A stretch of DNA of 64,000 nt from Sphingopyxis sp. LC363 (GCF_000756385.1 NZ_JNFC01000002.1:45163-109162); one strand, 5' to 3'; counted from the stretch's first letter, positions 44,218 to 54,360 are shown. Notes: generated by a model not told the origin, from the sequence alone. Numbers and translations: made by a program.

Positions 44218-44915
44218 CACCGGCCCGCCGCGCGGCCTTTGCCGCGGCGGCGCTGATCGCGGCGATCGGCCTTGCGGCGCTCGGCGCTTGGCAGATCGAG
44301 CGGCGCGCGTGGAAGCATGAGCTGATCGCGGCGGTCGATGCGCGCATTCATGCGCCGCCGGTTGCGGCACCGGGGCCGGATGGCTGGAATGCGGTCAACG
44401 CCAGGGACGACGCCTATCGGCGCGTCACCGCGACCGGAGTTTTCCGGCACGATCGCGAGACGCTGGTGCAGGCCGTGACCGAACGCGGGGCGGGATATTG
44501 GGTGGTCACCCCGCTCGAAACCCCCGATTTTACGCTGCTGATCAATCGCGGCTTCGTTCCCAAGGAGCGGCGCGATGCGAAGACGCGGGCGGCCGGCCAT
44601 GTCTCGGGCCCGGTGACGGTGACCGGGCTGCTGCGCGTTTCCGAGCCTGGCGGCGGCTTTCTCCGCTCGAACGATCCGGCGACCGGCCGCTGGTTCTCGC
44701 GCGATGTCGCGGGAATCGCGAAGGCGAAGAGGCTCGGCAGGACCGCGCCCTATTTCGTCGATGCCGATGCCGCGCCGAACCCCGGCGGCTATCCGGTCGG
44801 GGGGCTGACGGTGGTGCGTTTTCGCGACCATCATCTGGTCTATGCGCTGACCTGGTTCGCGCTTTGTGCGCTCAGCCTCTTTTTCGCGTGGCGGCTGTGG
44901 CGTATTCGCGAATGA
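44214..44915 (+). CDS. SURF1-family oxidase assembly protein
   Basis: A 233-aa protein with a transmembrane helix at each end and the family signatures LGAWQIERRAWK, GVFRHDRETLVQ, LINRGFVPKERRD and HLVYALTWFALC. It assists heme insertion into the oxidase. It begins with TTG inside a TTGA overlap with cyoD, which fixes the start, and its end overlaps the sensor-kinase gene, so expression is coupled to the oxidase. Confidence 0.92.
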   Translation: MTPARRAAFAAAALIAAIGLAALGAWQIERRAWKHELIAAVDARIHAPPVAAPGPDGWNAVNARDDAYRRVTATGVFRHDRETLVQAVTERGAGYWVVTPLETPDFTLLINRGFVPKERRDAKTRAAGHVSGPVTVTGLLRVSEPGGGFLRSNDPATGRWFSRDVAGIAKAKRLGRTAPYFVDADAAPNPGGYPVGGLTVVRFRDHHLVYALTWFALCALSLFFAWRLWRIRE

Positions 44916-46222
44916 TGACCGACCCGACGATCCTGCCGGCCGCGCCCGCCCGGGCTCCTGCGGGCCGCCGCAATATGACGCTGCTGATCCAGTTGCGCTG
45001 GCTCGCGGTCGGCGGGCAGCTCGCGACGATCGGGGTGGTCAGCGGGCCGATGGGGATTTCGCTGCCGCGTGCGCCTTTGCTCGCCGCGATCCTCGTGCTG
45101 ATCGCGATCAACTTCGCGAGCGCCGCCTTGCTCCGCCGCGGTCGCGGCGTGACCAATGCCGAACTCACCGCGGCGCTGCTGTTCGACGTCGCGGCGCTCG
45201 GCTGGCAGCTTCACCATAGCGGCGGGCTCGCCAATCCCTTCGCCTCGCTCTTCCTGCTCCAGATCGTGATCGGCGCGATCCTGCTCACGCCGCGCTCGTC
45301 ATGGGCGATCGTTGTCGCGGCATTGGCAGCGCTTGCGGCGCTGCGTGTCGATCCGACGCCGCTCGTCCTGCCGCTTGCCTATGCGGACGATCCGATGGGG
45401 CTTTATCTGCAGGGCAGCTTCGTCTGCTTCCTGCTGATCGCGGTGCTGCTCGTCGCCTTCGTCACGCGGATCAGCCGCAACTTGCGCGACAGCGACGCCG
45501 CGCTCGCCGCCAGTCGCCAGCGCGCGGCCGAGGAGGATCATATCGTGCGCATGGGCCTGCTCGCGTCGGGCGCGGCGCACGAACTCGGCACGCCGCTGTC
45601 GACGCTGTCAGTGCTGATCGGCGACTGGCAGGCGGCGCCGCGGCTGAAAGACGACCGCGAGTTGCAGGAAGACCTCACCGACATGGATGCGGCGGTGCAG
45701 CGGTGCAAGGCGATCGTCAGCGGCATATTGATGTCGGCGGGCGAGGCGCGGGGCGAAGCGCCGCAGCTGACCACGATGCGCGCCGCATTTAACGAGATCG
45801 TCGCGCACACGCGTGCGGTGCGTCGCCCCGGCACGGTCGAATTCAACGACCGCTTCGGCGCCGACGTCGCGATCGTCTCCGACCCCGCGCTGCGGCAGGT
45901 GATCGGCAACGTTCTCGACAACGCAGCCGAGGTGTCGCCCGACTGGACCAGCTTCACCACGTCGCGTGACGGCGACATGCTGGTGATCGAGATCGCCGAT
46001 CGCGGGCCCGGCTTCAGTGCCGAGATGCTCGAGAATTTCGGCCAGCCCTACCGATCGACCAAGGGGCGCCCCGGCGGCGGGCTCGGCCTGTTCCTGCTGG
46101 TCAATGTGCTGCGCAAGCTCGGCGGCGGCGCCAGCGTCGCCAATCGCGATGCGGGCGGCGCGCTGGTGCGGATGTTCCTGCCGATTTCGGCGCTCGCCCC
46201 GCCCGGTGGAGAGAAGGCATGA
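44912..46222 (+). CDS. regB: RegB/PrrB-type redox sensor histidine kinase
   Basis: A 436-aa kinase with about six N-terminal membrane helices. The conserved quinone-sensing loop GGLANPFASLFLLQ lies near residue 104, the phosphorylated histidine in AHELGTPLSTLSVL at residue 223, and a cysteine in AVQRCKAIV at residue 265, the same place as the redox-active Cys265 of Rhodobacter capsulatus RegB. The ATP-binding region shows NVLDNAAEVS and GGLGLFLLV. It autophosphorylates according to the redox state of the quinone pool. It overlaps SURF1 upstream and regA downstream by ATGA tetramers. Confidence 0.93.
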   Translation: MMTDPTILPAAPARAPAGRRNMTLLIQLRWLAVGGQLATIGVVSGPMGISLPRAPLLAAILVLIAINFASAALLRRGRGVTNAELTAALLFDVAALGWQLHHSGGLANPFASLFLLQIVIGAILLTPRSSWAIVVAALAALAALRVDPTPLVLPLAYADDPMGLYLQGSFVCFLLIAVLLVAFVTRISRNLRDSDAALAASRQRAAEEDHIVRMGLLASGAAHELGTPLSTLSVLIGDWQAAPRLKDDRELQEDLTDMDAAVQRCKAIVSGILMSAGEARGEAPQLTTMRAAFNEIVAHTRAVRRPGTVEFNDRFGADVAIVSDPALRQVIGNVLDNAAEVSPDWTSFTTSRDGDMLVIEIADRGPGFSAEMLENFGQPYRSTKGRPGGGLGLFLLVNVLRKLGGGASVANRDAGGALVRMFLPISALAPPGGEKA

Positions 46223-46764
46223 CCCACACCCCAGGCGGCCCGCGCCAATTGCTGATCGTCGAGGATGACGACGCCTTCGCCCGCACGCTGAAACGCTCGT
46301 TCGAGCGGCGCGGCTATGCGGTAGAGGCCGCGCACAGCCCCGAGGAGATGGACGCGCTGCTCGCGACGTTCCGGCCGGGCTATGCGGTGGTCGACCTCAA
46401 GCTCGGCGGCGCGTCGGGGCTTGCGTGCGTGCAGACGCTGCGTGCGCTCGATCCGACGATGAAGATCGTCGTGCTCACCGGCTTTGCGAGCATCGCGACC
46501 GCGGTCGAGGCGATCAAGCTCGGCGCCTCCTATTATCTCGCCAAGCCGTCGAACACCGACGATATCGAAGCGGCATTTGAACGATCGGAGGGCAATGCCG
46601 AAACGCCGCTCAATGCGCGTCCCTCGTCGATCAAGACGGTCGAGTGGGAGCATATCCACCAGACGCTGGTCGAGACCGATTTCAACATTTCGGAAACCGC
46701 GCGCCGGCTGGGGATGCACCGGCGCACCTTGGCGCGAAAGCTGGAGAAAAGGCAGATTCGCTAG
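46219..46764 (+). CDS. regA: RegA/PrrA/ActR-type response regulator
   Basis: A 181-aa regulator with a receiver domain (LLIVEDDDAFARTLKRSFER, phospho-acceptor aspartate in YAVVDLKLGG, lysine in YYLAKP) and a Fis-like C-terminal helix-turn-helix, NISETARRLGMHRRTLARKL, almost invariant in RegA proteins. It would control aerobic/microaerobic genes including oxidases. The coupling of this gene to the cyo operon suggests direct feedback. Confidence 0.95.
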   Translation: MTHTPGGPRQLLIVEDDDAFARTLKRSFERRGYAVEAAHSPEEMDALLATFRPGYAVVDLKLGGASGLACVQTLRALDPTMKIVVLTGFASIATAVEAIKLGASYYLAKPSNTDDIEAAFERSEGNAETPLNARPSSIKTVEWEHIHQTLVETDFNISETARRLGMHRRTLARKLEKRQIR

Positions 46765-46788
46765 GCGAGGGCAATGCCAGCCTCAATC

Positions 46789-46814
46789 GTCATCCCGGCC
46801 TTCGCCGGGATGAC
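46789..46814. repeat. Single-arm palindromic repeat, possible bidirectional terminator
   Basis: GTCATCCCGGC-CTTC-GCCGGGATGAC is a perfect 11-bp hairpin, identical to one arm of the 76-bp repeats at 37436 and 54385. It lies between the convergent regA and peptidase genes and could stop transcription from both sides, though it has no T-run. Confidence 0.75.
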
Positions 46815-46838
46815 GGATGAGGGGGGATGGTCTTGCGC

Positions 46839-48953
46839 CTACTTCTTCTCCACCAGTTCGCGCTCCAGGAAGCCGTGGAGCATCGCGGCACGCACCGCAT
46901 CCTCGGCATGGTCGGCGCCGACCGAATGGCCGCCCTCGATATATTCGTGATAATAGACGCGGCTGCCGTTCTCCATCAGCCGCGCGGCGAATTTGCGCGC
47001 GTGGCCGGGGTGGACGCGGTCGTCCTTGGTCGACAGGTAGAGAAAGATCGGCGGGTATTTCACGCCCTCGCGGATGTTGTGATAGGGCGAATATTTCGAC
47101 AGGTACGCCCAATCCTCGGGCACGTCGGGATCGCCATATTCGGCGACCCACGAGGCGCCGGCGAGCATCTTGTCATAGCGCCACATATCCTTGATCGGTG
47201 AGCCCGAGATCACCGCGCCATAAAGGTCGGGGCGCTGCGTCATCGCCGCGCCGACGAGCACGCCGCCGTTCGAGCGACCCGAGATCGCGATCTTGCCTTT
47301 GGCGCTGACGCCGGTCTTGACCAAATCCTCGGCGACCGCGTGCAGGTCGTCGAAGCTGTCCTGGCGTTTTTCGCGCAGCGCCGCCTGATGCCAGGCGGGG
47401 CCATATTCGCCGCCGCCGCGAATATTGGCGAGGATATAGGCATTGCCGTCCTCGACCCAGAACAGTCCAAGCGGACCGGCGCGATAGGGCTGGCCGGTGA
47501 GATAGCCCGGCGTCTGCGCGGCGCGAAAGCCGCCATAGGCGTGAATGAGCGCGGGGACCGGCGCCTCGCCGTCCGATTTCTTGCGGACGAGGAAATAGGG
47601 AATTTTGGTGCCGTCCTTCGAGGTCGCGAACCGCTTTTCGACCAGCATGTCCTTGGCGTCGAAGGTCGCGGGCAAGCTCTGCACCGCTTGCGGCTCGCCG
47701 GTTTCGGCGGCGGCGTAGAGCGTCGGCGGCATCAGCATCGTCTCGGCGGTCGCGAGCACGATGTCGCGCTTGCCGATCGTCCCGGCGATCGTCACGGTCG
47801 CCTTGTCGGCGAGCGGAACCTCCTTCTGGCTCCATTTACCGGTCGCGGGGTCGCGGCGCAGCGCGAAGAGCTTGCCCTCGACATCGTCGAGCGCCTTGAC
47901 CCACAGGATATTGTCGGTCGCCGCGACATTTTCGATTGCCTGTGCTTTCGTCGGGGTCATCGCGGTGACGATCGGCACCTTGCGGTCGGCCGACATGTCC
48001 TCGATCGAGAGCGAAACGAGCGAGCCTGCCGGGATGTTCGCCCAGTCCCGGTTGAGGAAGATGATCAGCTGTCCGTCGACGATGTCGCGGACGCTCGCGG
48101 TATCGGGGATAATCGTCGAGATATAGCGCGAGGCGTCGATGTTCGGCAGTTTGATGTCGGCGGTATAGAAGGTCTTGCCGCGGCTGATCATCGGCCAGCG
48201 CTTGTCGCCGTCGACGAGTGCGAAGACGTTCATCCCGACATCCTCATGCTCGCCCTCGGCCAACGTTTCGGCGGCCGAAAGCGGGGTGCCGCGTTTCCAG
48301 CGCTTGACGATGCGCGGATAGCCCGACGTGGTCATGCTGCCCTCGCCATAGTCGGTCGCGACGAGCAGCGTGTCGACGTCCTCCCACGTCACGCTGCTCT
48401 TCGCCTGCGGCAGGTTGAAGCCGCCGTCGACGAAGCTTTTCGTCGTGCGGTCCCATTCGCGGACGATGTCGGCGTCGGTGCCGCCGGGGCTCAGCGACAC
48501 GAGGCAGCGCTTATATTCGGGGGCAAGGCAGTCGGCGCCATGCCAGACCCAGCTCTGCTTCTCGGCCTTGCCGAGCGCGTCGACGTCGATCAGCGTCGTC
48601 CAGACGGGTTTCCCGGCAAGATAGGCGTCGAGCGGGCTCTGCCGCCACAGCCCGCGCGGATTGCTCTCGTCGCGCCAGAAATTGGTGATCGTCTGGCCCA
48701 TCACCTCGCCCGGCATCGCGATCTGGCGATCGTCATCGAGGATGGCGCGCGCGCGCTTGCGATCGGCCTCGAAGCCGGGGCGTGTGACGATCAGCTTGTC
48801 GGTTGCCGCATTTTCCTTTTTGACCCAGTCCAGCGCCTTCGCGCCCTCGATATCCTCGAGCCACAGGTAAGGGTCGTCGTCCTGCGGCGCGGCCGCTGCG
48901 ACGGCGGCGAGGGAACAGCTGAGGGCAAGCGCGGCAAGGCTGGCGCGGATCAT
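46839..48953 (-). CDS. Secreted prolyl oligopeptidase family serine peptidase
   Basis: A 704-aa enzyme. A signal peptide (ASLAALALSCSLAAVAAA) is followed by DDPYLWLEDIEGAKALDWV, the standard family N-terminus, then a seven-bladed propeller and the hydrolase domain. The catalytic serine is in GRSNGGVLVGA, the aspartate in TKDDRVHPGHA and the histidine in EGGHSVGADH. It cleaves short peptides after proline in the periplasm. The start is set by GGGGAGA upstream; a longer open frame to 49199 is ignored. Confidence 0.93.
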   Translation of the reverse strand: MIRASLAALALSCSLAAVAAAAPQDDDPYLWLEDIEGAKALDWVKKENAATDKLIVTRPGFEADRKRARAILDDDRQIAMPGEVMGQTITNFWRDESNPRGLWRQSPLDAYLAGKPVWTTLIDVDALGKAEKQSWVWHGADCLAPEYKRCLVSLSPGGTDADIVREWDRTTKSFVDGGFNLPQAKSSVTWEDVDTLLVATDYGEGSMTTSGYPRIVKRWKRGTPLSAAETLAEGEHEDVGMNVFALVDGDKRWPMISRGKTFYTADIKLPNIDASRYISTIIPDTASVRDIVDGQLIIFLNRDWANIPAGSLVSLSIEDMSADRKVPIVTAMTPTKAQAIENVAATDNILWVKALDDVEGKLFALRRDPATGKWSQKEVPLADKATVTIAGTIGKRDIVLATAETMLMPPTLYAAAETGEPQAVQSLPATFDAKDMLVEKRFATSKDGTKIPYFLVRKKSDGEAPVPALIHAYGGFRAAQTPGYLTGQPYRAGPLGLFWVEDGNAYILANIRGGGEYGPAWHQAALREKRQDSFDDLHAVAEDLVKTGVSAKGKIAISGRSNGGVLVGAAMTQRPDLYGAVISGSPIKDMWRYDKMLAGASWVAEYGDPDVPEDWAYLSKYSPYHNIREGVKYPPIFLYLSTKDDRVHPGHARKFAARLMENGSRVYYHEYIEGGHSVGADHAEDAVRAAMLHGFLERELVEKK

Positions 48954-49027
48954 TCGATTATCTCCCCTGGGGCATGGTGCCGCTGTGCTAGCAGCATTAC
49001 ACACCCCGAGGGAAGATGGCGAAGCGG

Positions 49028-49450
49028 CTATTGGTCGATGATGATCGTGCCCGGATGATGCTTGTCGAGATGCTTCTTGATGATCTTGAGGTTCCGCGTG
49101 TTCGAGCGGAAGAAGAAGTCGAAAGCGTCGCCGACGAGCGGCACCGCGCCGAGCGCGGTATCGACGCCGAGATTGCCGATCATCCGCCAGATTTTCCATT
49201 TCGGCATGCCGAGGTTGCGCGCTTCCCAGATGAGGTAGGCGCCCATCGTCGCCGCGATCACGTCGCCAACGACGGGGACGAGGCCGACGATCGCGTCGAG
49301 CCCGACGGGGCGGTTGATACCGGGGATGACGAAGCTGCGTTCGAGCAGAATTTCGAGCGTCTCGACGCGCTTGCGCAGCGCGGCCGGGTCGGTCCGGTTC
49401 GCGATCAGCGCGTCGAAGATCGCGTCGGGGTTGGGGGGCGAGGGGGCCAT
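49028..49450 (-). CDS. DUF4112 domain-containing protein
   Basis: A 140-aa protein whose central part (INRPVGLDAIVGLVPVVGDV followed by IAATMGAYLIWEA) matches the membrane-associated DUF4112 family, with a second hydrophobic segment GVDTALGAVPLVGDAFDFFF. Its role is unknown. It precedes the peptidase gene on the same strand with a 74-bp gap. Confidence 0.85.
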   Translation of the reverse strand: MAPSPPNPDAIFDALIANRTDPAALRKRVETLEILLERSFVIPGINRPVGLDAIVGLVPVVGDVIAATMGAYLIWEARNLGMPKWKIWRMIGNLGVDTALGAVPLVGDAFDFFFRSNTRNLKIIKKHLDKHHPGTIIIDQ

Positions 49451-49492
49451 CGGGGTCCTTTCAAAAGCGCCCGAACTTGAAGCGCCACTGTA

Positions 49493-51025
49493 TTAGTTAG
49501 GTAAGTCGATCAGATGATTCAATGGGTGCTGCGCGCGGCCGTTGGCGCGCAGCCCGGTCAGGCGCTGCGACGCGACCGACCAGCGCAGCGGCGTCGCGAT
49601 CGGAATGAAGGGCGCGTAACGCGCGAGCACCTTCTCGGCGTCGCTGATCTGCTGGCGGCGCTGGCCGATGTCGATGTTGGCGGTCGCCAGCGCGATCAGG
49701 TCCTGCGCCTCGCGATTGCACAGCGTGTCGCGCCGGCACGACAGGCGGCGCAGCGCCCAGATCGGATCGTCGTTCGGCGCAACCTCGTCGATCAGGCGCA
49801 GGTCGGCTTTCGACGCCATCGCGACGCGGCGGCTCGGCACGCCGATCGCGTTGAAGTCGGCGGCGACATAGGCGAACAATATGCGCCCGCCCGGGGTGTC
49901 GGGAACCGCGATGCGCAGCGGTTCGATCTCGCGTCCCGCGGCGCGCCACGCATCGACCACGCGCTTCGCTTGGGCAAGGCGCGAGGCTTCGTCGAATTCG
50001 GCCCAGGCGGGAACCAGCGGCACCGGGCCGCCATCGCGCGCGTAGAGCGCGGGGCGCAGCGTGACCTGCTGCTGCCACTCGGCGAGACCAAAGGCTTCGA
50101 TCAGCCGCTCGCGTCGCACCGCGCGGACGAGCGCGTCGCGGTTGACGTCGGTCGCGAGGAAGCCCTCGGCGCGCACGAAAGACAGACCGAACAGCCCGGG
50201 CACGGGATCGACGACGAGGCGCGAGCGGCCGATGTTCGACGCCACAAAATAGGGCAGGGTCGAAAAGCGGCCGCCGATCACCCCGTCGGCATAGCCATTT
50301 TTGAACCGCGCGACCGCGCCCTCGGGCGAGGTGCCGACGAGTTCGATCGCGGCGGCGGGGTCGTTCGCCGCCGCCTCGGCGGCCTCCGGATCTTCGGCGA
50401 GCGGGTCGGGAACGGGCGAGAGTCGCACCGCATTTCCGATCTTGCGCGCGCGCATCGGGCCCCAGCCCATGCCCTTGTTGACGATCGCCATCGACGGCTG
50501 GGCGAGCAGTTCGAGGAGCGCGGGTTGCGGCACCGAGAGGCGGATTTCGATCACAGCGTCGGTCATCGCCTTGATCGTCTCGACCTCCGGAAAATCGTCC
50601 TTGAGGATGTGGCGGCTGGAAGGCGCGAGGTGGGAGCGCAGGATCTCGGCGACATCCTCGGCCGTCACCTTGCGCCCGTTGGTCCATTTGGCTTCGCGGA
50701 GGCGGAAAATATAGCTGCGCCCGTCGGTGGTGACGGTCCAGCGATCGGCGAGGCCGGTGTCGATCTGACCCTCGCCGTCATAGCTGACGAGCCCCTGCGA
50801 GGTCGCGTCGAGCAGCGCGGCGTTGGCAGCCGACAATTCGCCGGAAAGCGGCGTCGCGGCGAGGTTGAGCGTGCCGATCGCGGCGATCTTGACGGGGCCG
50901 CGCTCGCCGAACAGGTCGCAACCGGCGAGGCTCAAGGCGATCAGGATGGTGAGGCCGATATCGTGGCCGTGGCGCGTCTTTCTCTTGGCCGGGTGATCGT
51001 CTTGGTGCGGCATGGCAGGCATCAT
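49493..51025 (-). CDS. ABC-type peptide-binding lipoprotein (SBP family 5)
   Basis: A 510-aa solute-binding protein of the DppA/OppA class. A lipoprotein signal ends at LSLAGC, followed by the N-terminal lobe with GLVSYDGEGQIDTGLADRWT and the family signature YIFRLREAKWTNGRKVTAED. No permease or ATPase genes for peptide uptake adjoin it, so the protein may serve a distant transporter or be an orphan receptor. The first of several possible ATG codons is used; none has a clear ribosome site. Confidence 0.85.
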   Translation of the reverse strand: MMPAMPHQDDHPAKRKTRHGHDIGLTILIALSLAGCDLFGERGPVKIAAIGTLNLAATPLSGELSAANAALLDATSQGLVSYDGEGQIDTGLADRWTVTTDGRSYIFRLREAKWTNGRKVTAEDVAEILRSHLAPSSRHILKDDFPEVETIKAMTDAVIEIRLSVPQPALLELLAQPSMAIVNKGMGWGPMRARKIGNAVRLSPVPDPLAEDPEAAEAAANDPAAAIELVGTSPEGAVARFKNGYADGVIGGRFSTLPYFVASNIGRSRLVVDPVPGLFGLSFVRAEGFLATDVNRDALVRAVRRERLIEAFGLAEWQQQVTLRPALYARDGGPVPLVPAWAEFDEASRLAQAKRVVDAWRAAGREIEPLRIAVPDTPGGRILFAYVAADFNAIGVPSRRVAMASKADLRLIDEVAPNDDPIWALRRLSCRRDTLCNREAQDLIALATANIDIGQRRQQISDAEKVLARYAPFIPIATPLRWSVASQRLTGLRANGRAQHPLNHLIDLPN

Positions 51026-51101
51026 AATGATAAGCGGTAAAACCGGAAGCGGTCATCCGGACCGCAGCATAAGTTGCTGGAAAAGTTCGAGCCTCCAGGT
51101 G

Positions 51102-52454
51102 TCATTTCGTCGTTGCCGGGCGCATTATTTCGGCATCGCCATATGCGGACGCGAGCTGCACCCCCTTGGCATAGTCGATCAGCAACCGGAAATAGCCCGG
51201 CGTGAAGCGGGTCGACACGCGCGATCCATCGGGCGCGGTTTCGAATTCGGTCATGCCATGCTCGGCCTTGGGGAAGACAGCGAGGGTAATCGGCTGGCCT
51301 GCGGCGATCAGCCCTTTGATCCGCCGGGCGGTTTCACCCGCCGGCGCGTCAATATCCTGCCCGCCGAGCGCCCAGAGCTGCGGCACGTCGACCGCGCGGA
51401 GCGTCGGCATCGGGTCGTAGTGGACCGGCGTGCCGAACCGATAGACCTGCCCCTTGGTCCTGATCTCTTCGGCGGCCATGCCAAGGATGAGGTGGGTGTA
51501 GTTGCCGTAGACATCCTTGTACCACGGGGCATTGCGATAGCGCGCCCGGACCGCGTCGAGCTCCTCGATCCCGTCGCTCATGCCGCTTGCGAAGATGCGG
51601 GTTGTCGCGGCGCCGATTTCCTGCGCCTTGGCGATCACGTCGGGGCCATAGCCCTTAAGCCCCATCTGAAACGCGATGGCTTCGCGATCCTCGTCGGCGA
51701 CCGACACCGCGAGGCCGAAGCTGACGATCAGAAAATCGACCTGCGTCCGCGTCGCCGCGAGCGGCGCGATCCAGCCGCCCTGGCTCGGCCCCTGAAAACC
51801 GAAGCGCGTCCCGCGTGCGCCCGCCATCCGCCGCGTCTCGGCGAGCGCGGCGACAGCGTCGTCGGCGAGCAGCGAAAAGACCTGCGTATATTTGTCGCCC
51901 GACGCGCCAGTGCCGCGCTTGTCATAGACGAAGGCGCCGATGCCCGCGGCGGGAAGCATGCGCTGCAGCGCATTGGTATCGCGCGCCGACGCGAATTCCG
52001 CGCCGTGGAGCAGCACGACGATCGGGACGGGCTCGTCGCCGGGCGGCATCACCAGCCGGCCGACGAGGCGGGTGCCGTGGCTGGTGAAGCTGGTCTCGCG
52101 CGTTTCGAGCGCGATCCGCTGCCCGCTGCGCTCGCCGAACTGCATCGTTTCCGCCGCGCAGTCGAAACGGACCGTCAGCCCGTCGGGGCGCCCCGTCCAG
52201 CCGGTGGTGCCCGCCCAGTGATCGCCATCGCGTTTCAACTCGCCGCTCGCCCCGTCGAGACCGCGCCAGCGCAGCGCGCCTTCGCTCGCCGCGGCGACGT
52301 CGATGACGCCGCCGTCGGAAAGGCGATATGCGCCCTGCGCGCAGTCGGTTTCGGCCGCGGCGGCCGGGGCTGCGACGAGCAAGGCGGCGATCAGGGCAGC
52401 CAGATGCCGTGAAATGGCGTCGTTGCCGCGAAGCGTGGATTTGGCTGTCAGCAT
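51102..52454 (-). CDS. Exported alpha/beta hydrolase
   Basis: A hydrolase of about 450 aa. A signal peptide (AALIAALLVAAPAAAAE) leads to a lipocalin-like beta domain and then an alpha/beta-hydrolase domain with PIVVLLHGAEF (oxyanion region), the nucleophile elbow in FQGPSQGGWIAP, and KAEHGMTE near the end for the catalytic histidine. The ATG at 52454 is used because the earlier one lies inside the tRNA-Leu 3' end. Substrate unknown; probably an ester or peptide. Confidence 0.85.
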   Translation of the reverse strand: MLTAKSTLRGNDAISRHLAALIAALLVAAPAAAAETDCAQGAYRLSDGGVIDVAAASEGALRWRGLDGASGELKRDGDHWAGTTGWTGRPDGLTVRFDCAAETMQFGERSGQRIALETRETSFTSHGTRLVGRLVMPPGDEPVPIVVLLHGAEFASARDTNALQRMLPAAGIGAFVYDKRGTGASGDKYTQVFSLLADDAVAALAETRRMAGARGTRFGFQGPSQGGWIAPLAATRTQVDFLIVSFGLAVSVADEDREAIAFQMGLKGYGPDVIAKAQEIGAATTRIFASGMSDGIEELDAVRARYRNAPWYKDVYGNYTHLILGMAAEEIRTKGQVYRFGTPVHYDPMPTLRAVDVPQLWALGGQDIDAPAGETARRIKGLIAAGQPITLAVFPKAEHGMTEFETAPDGSRVSTRFTPGYFRLLIDYAKGVQLASAYGDAEIMRPATTK

Positions 52455-52474
52455 GAGGCCTCGTGCGTGAAACA

Positions 52475-52560
52475 TGGTGCGGACGGCGGGACTTGAACCC
52501 GCATGACACTAGGCCGGCAGATTTTAAGTCTGCTGCGTCTACCGATTTCGCCACGTCCGC
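52475..52560 (-). tRNA. tRNA-Leu (UAA)
   Basis: An 86-nt class II tRNA. The acceptor GCGGACG pairs with CGTCCGC ahead of an encoded ACCA, the anticodon stem-loop GCAGA-CTTAAAA-TCTGC gives anticodon UAA, there is a long variable arm as required for leucine, and the T-loop GTTCAAG is present. It lies directly upstream of the hydrolase gene. Confidence 0.95.
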
Positions 52561-52648
52561 GCCGGGGCTTGGTCAAGCCGATGGGCGGGGTGAGGTCAAG
52601 CGATGTTTGGCGCTTCACGCGATGCGGCGGCTGGGCTAAACGCATGGC

Positions 52649-53596
52649 ATGACAGTGGTTCTCCAGATTTCCGGCCTCGGAAAAATATATAAGAGTGGTC
52701 ATAAAGCGCTGAGCGATGTCGACCTTTCGATCAACAAAGGCGAGATTTTCGCGCTGCTCGGGCCGAACGGCGCGGGCAAGACGACTATGATCAGCATCGT
52801 CTGCGGCATCGTCACGCCCAGCGCGGGGACGGTCACCGTCGGCGGACATGATCACGCCCGCGACTATCGCGCCGCGCGCGCGATGATCGGGCTGGTGCCG
52901 CAGGAGCTCCATACCGATGCGTTCGAAAGCGTGATGGCGACGGTCAGCTTCTCGCGCGGATTGTTCGGTAGGCCCAAGGACACGGCGTTCGTCGAGCAAC
53001 TGCTCAAGGATCTGTCGCTGTGGGACAAGCGCGATTCCAAGATTATGGAATTGTCGGGTGGGATGAAGCGCCGCGTGATGATCGCCAAGGCGCTCTCCCA
53101 CGAACCCGAAATCCTGTTTCTCGACGAACCCACCGCGGGCGTCGATGTCGAGCTGCGCCGCGACATGTGGAACATGGTGCGCGGTTTGCGCGAGCGCGGG
53201 GTCACGATCATCCTCACCACCCATTATATCGAGGAGGCCGAGGAAATGGCCGACCGCGTCGGGGTGATCACCGGCGGGCGGCTGATTCTGGTCGAGCAGA
53301 AGGACGAGTTGATCAAGAAGCTCGGGCGCAAGACGCTGACGCTCAACCTCGCCGAACCGCTCTTGGCGATCCCCGACGAGCTGGCGCAGTGGAAGCTCGA
53401 ACTTGCGGGCGAGGGCAATGAGCTGGTCTATGAGTTCGACAGCCGCGCCGAGGCCACCGGGGTGCCGTCGCTGCTGCGGCGGATGACCGACATCGGCGTA
53501 GCGTTCAAGGATCTGCACACAAGGCAAAGCTCGCTCGAGGATATTTTCGTCGGGCTGGTTCACGAATCGAACGGTACGAAGGGAGAAGCCGCATGA
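52649..53596 (+). CDS. ABC transporter ATP-binding protein
   Basis: A 315-aa ATPase of the drug/exporter (ABC-2, DrrA-like) class. Walker A is GPNGAGKTT, the Q-loop LVPQELH, the signature LSGGMKRRV, Walker B ILFLDEP, and the H-loop TTHYIEE. A C-terminal extension of about 80 residues is typical of the group. It is partnered by the permease gene that overlaps its end. Confidence 0.95.
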   Translation: MTVVLQISGLGKIYKSGHKALSDVDLSINKGEIFALLGPNGAGKTTMISIVCGIVTPSAGTVTVGGHDHARDYRAARAMIGLVPQELHTDAFESVMATVSFSRGLFGRPKDTAFVEQLLKDLSLWDKRDSKIMELSGGMKRRVMIAKALSHEPEILFLDEPTAGVDVELRRDMWNMVRGLRERGVTIILTTHYIEEAEEMADRVGVITGGRLILVEQKDELIKKLGRKTLTLNLAEPLLAIPDELAQWKLELAGEGNELVYEFDSRAEATGVPSLLRRMTDIGVAFKDLHTRQSSLEDIFVGLVHESNGTKGEAA

Positions 53597-54360
53597 CCGC
53601 GAACTGGCGCGGCGTGCGCGCGATCTACGCTTTCGAAATGGCGCGCTTCGGGCGCACCTTCTGGACCAGCCTGATGCTGCCTGTGATCACCACCGCGCTC
53701 TATTTCGTCGTCTTCGGATCGGCGATCGGCAGCCGGATGACCGAGGTCAGCGACGTCCCCTATGGCGCCTTCATTGTTCCCGGGCTGATGATGCTGACGA
53801 TGTTCACCGAAAGCATCAGCAACGCGTCGTTCGGCATCTATATGCCCAAATGGACGGGCACGATCTACGAGATGCTGTCGGCGCCGCTGTCGCCGCTCGA
53901 AACGGTGATCGCCTATGTCGGCGCGGCGGCGACAAAGTCGGTGGTCATTGGATCGATCATTTTCGCGACCGCGCATCTGTTCGTCGACGTGCAGGTGGCG
54001 CACCCGCTGCTGATGGCTGCCTTCATGATCCTGATGGCGGTGACATTCTGCCTGTTCGGCTTCATCATCGGCATCTGGGCGCAAAGCTTCGAACAGCTTC
54101 AGGTCATCCCGATGCTCGTCGTCTATCCGCTGACCTTTCTGGGCGGCGCCTTCTATTCGCTCGACATGCTGCCCGCGGCGTGGCGGACGGTGACTTTGTT
54201 CAATCCCGTCGTCTATCTGATCAGCGGGTTCCGCTGGACCTTCTTCGGCAAGGGCGACGTCGGGATCGGAGTGAGCATGGGCGCGGTCGCGCTTTTCCTG
54301 GCGCTGTGCCTCGGCGTGATTTTCTGGATGTTCCGCACCGGATACCGGCTCAAGAACTGA
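53593..54360 (+). CDS. ABC-2 type transporter permease
   Basis: A 255-aa membrane protein with six hydrophobic segments and the ABC-2 signature region around [20 protein letters not shown]. It starts in an ATGA overlap with the ATPase gene and together they would export a lipid, polysaccharide or drug. No substrate clue lies nearby. Confidence 0.93.
   Translation: MTANWRGVRAIYAFEMARFGRTFWTSLMLPVITTALYFVVFGSAIGSRMTEVSDVPYGAFIVPGLMMLTMFTESISNASFGIYMPKWTGTIYEMLSAPLSPLETVIAYVGAAATKSVVIGSIIFATAHLFVDVQVAHPLLMAAFMILMAVTFCLFGFIIGIWAQSFEQLQVIPMLVVYPLTFLGGAFYSLDMLPAAWRTVTLFNPVVYLISGFRWTFFGKGDVGIGVSMGAVALFLALCLGVIFWMFRTGYRLKN

Noticed and set aside
49514..51040. A 508-codon open frame antisense to the peptide-binding lipoprotein gene
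   Set aside because: Composition is Arg/Asp/Ala-rich without any domain; the opposite frame has a lipobox and solute-binding motifs.
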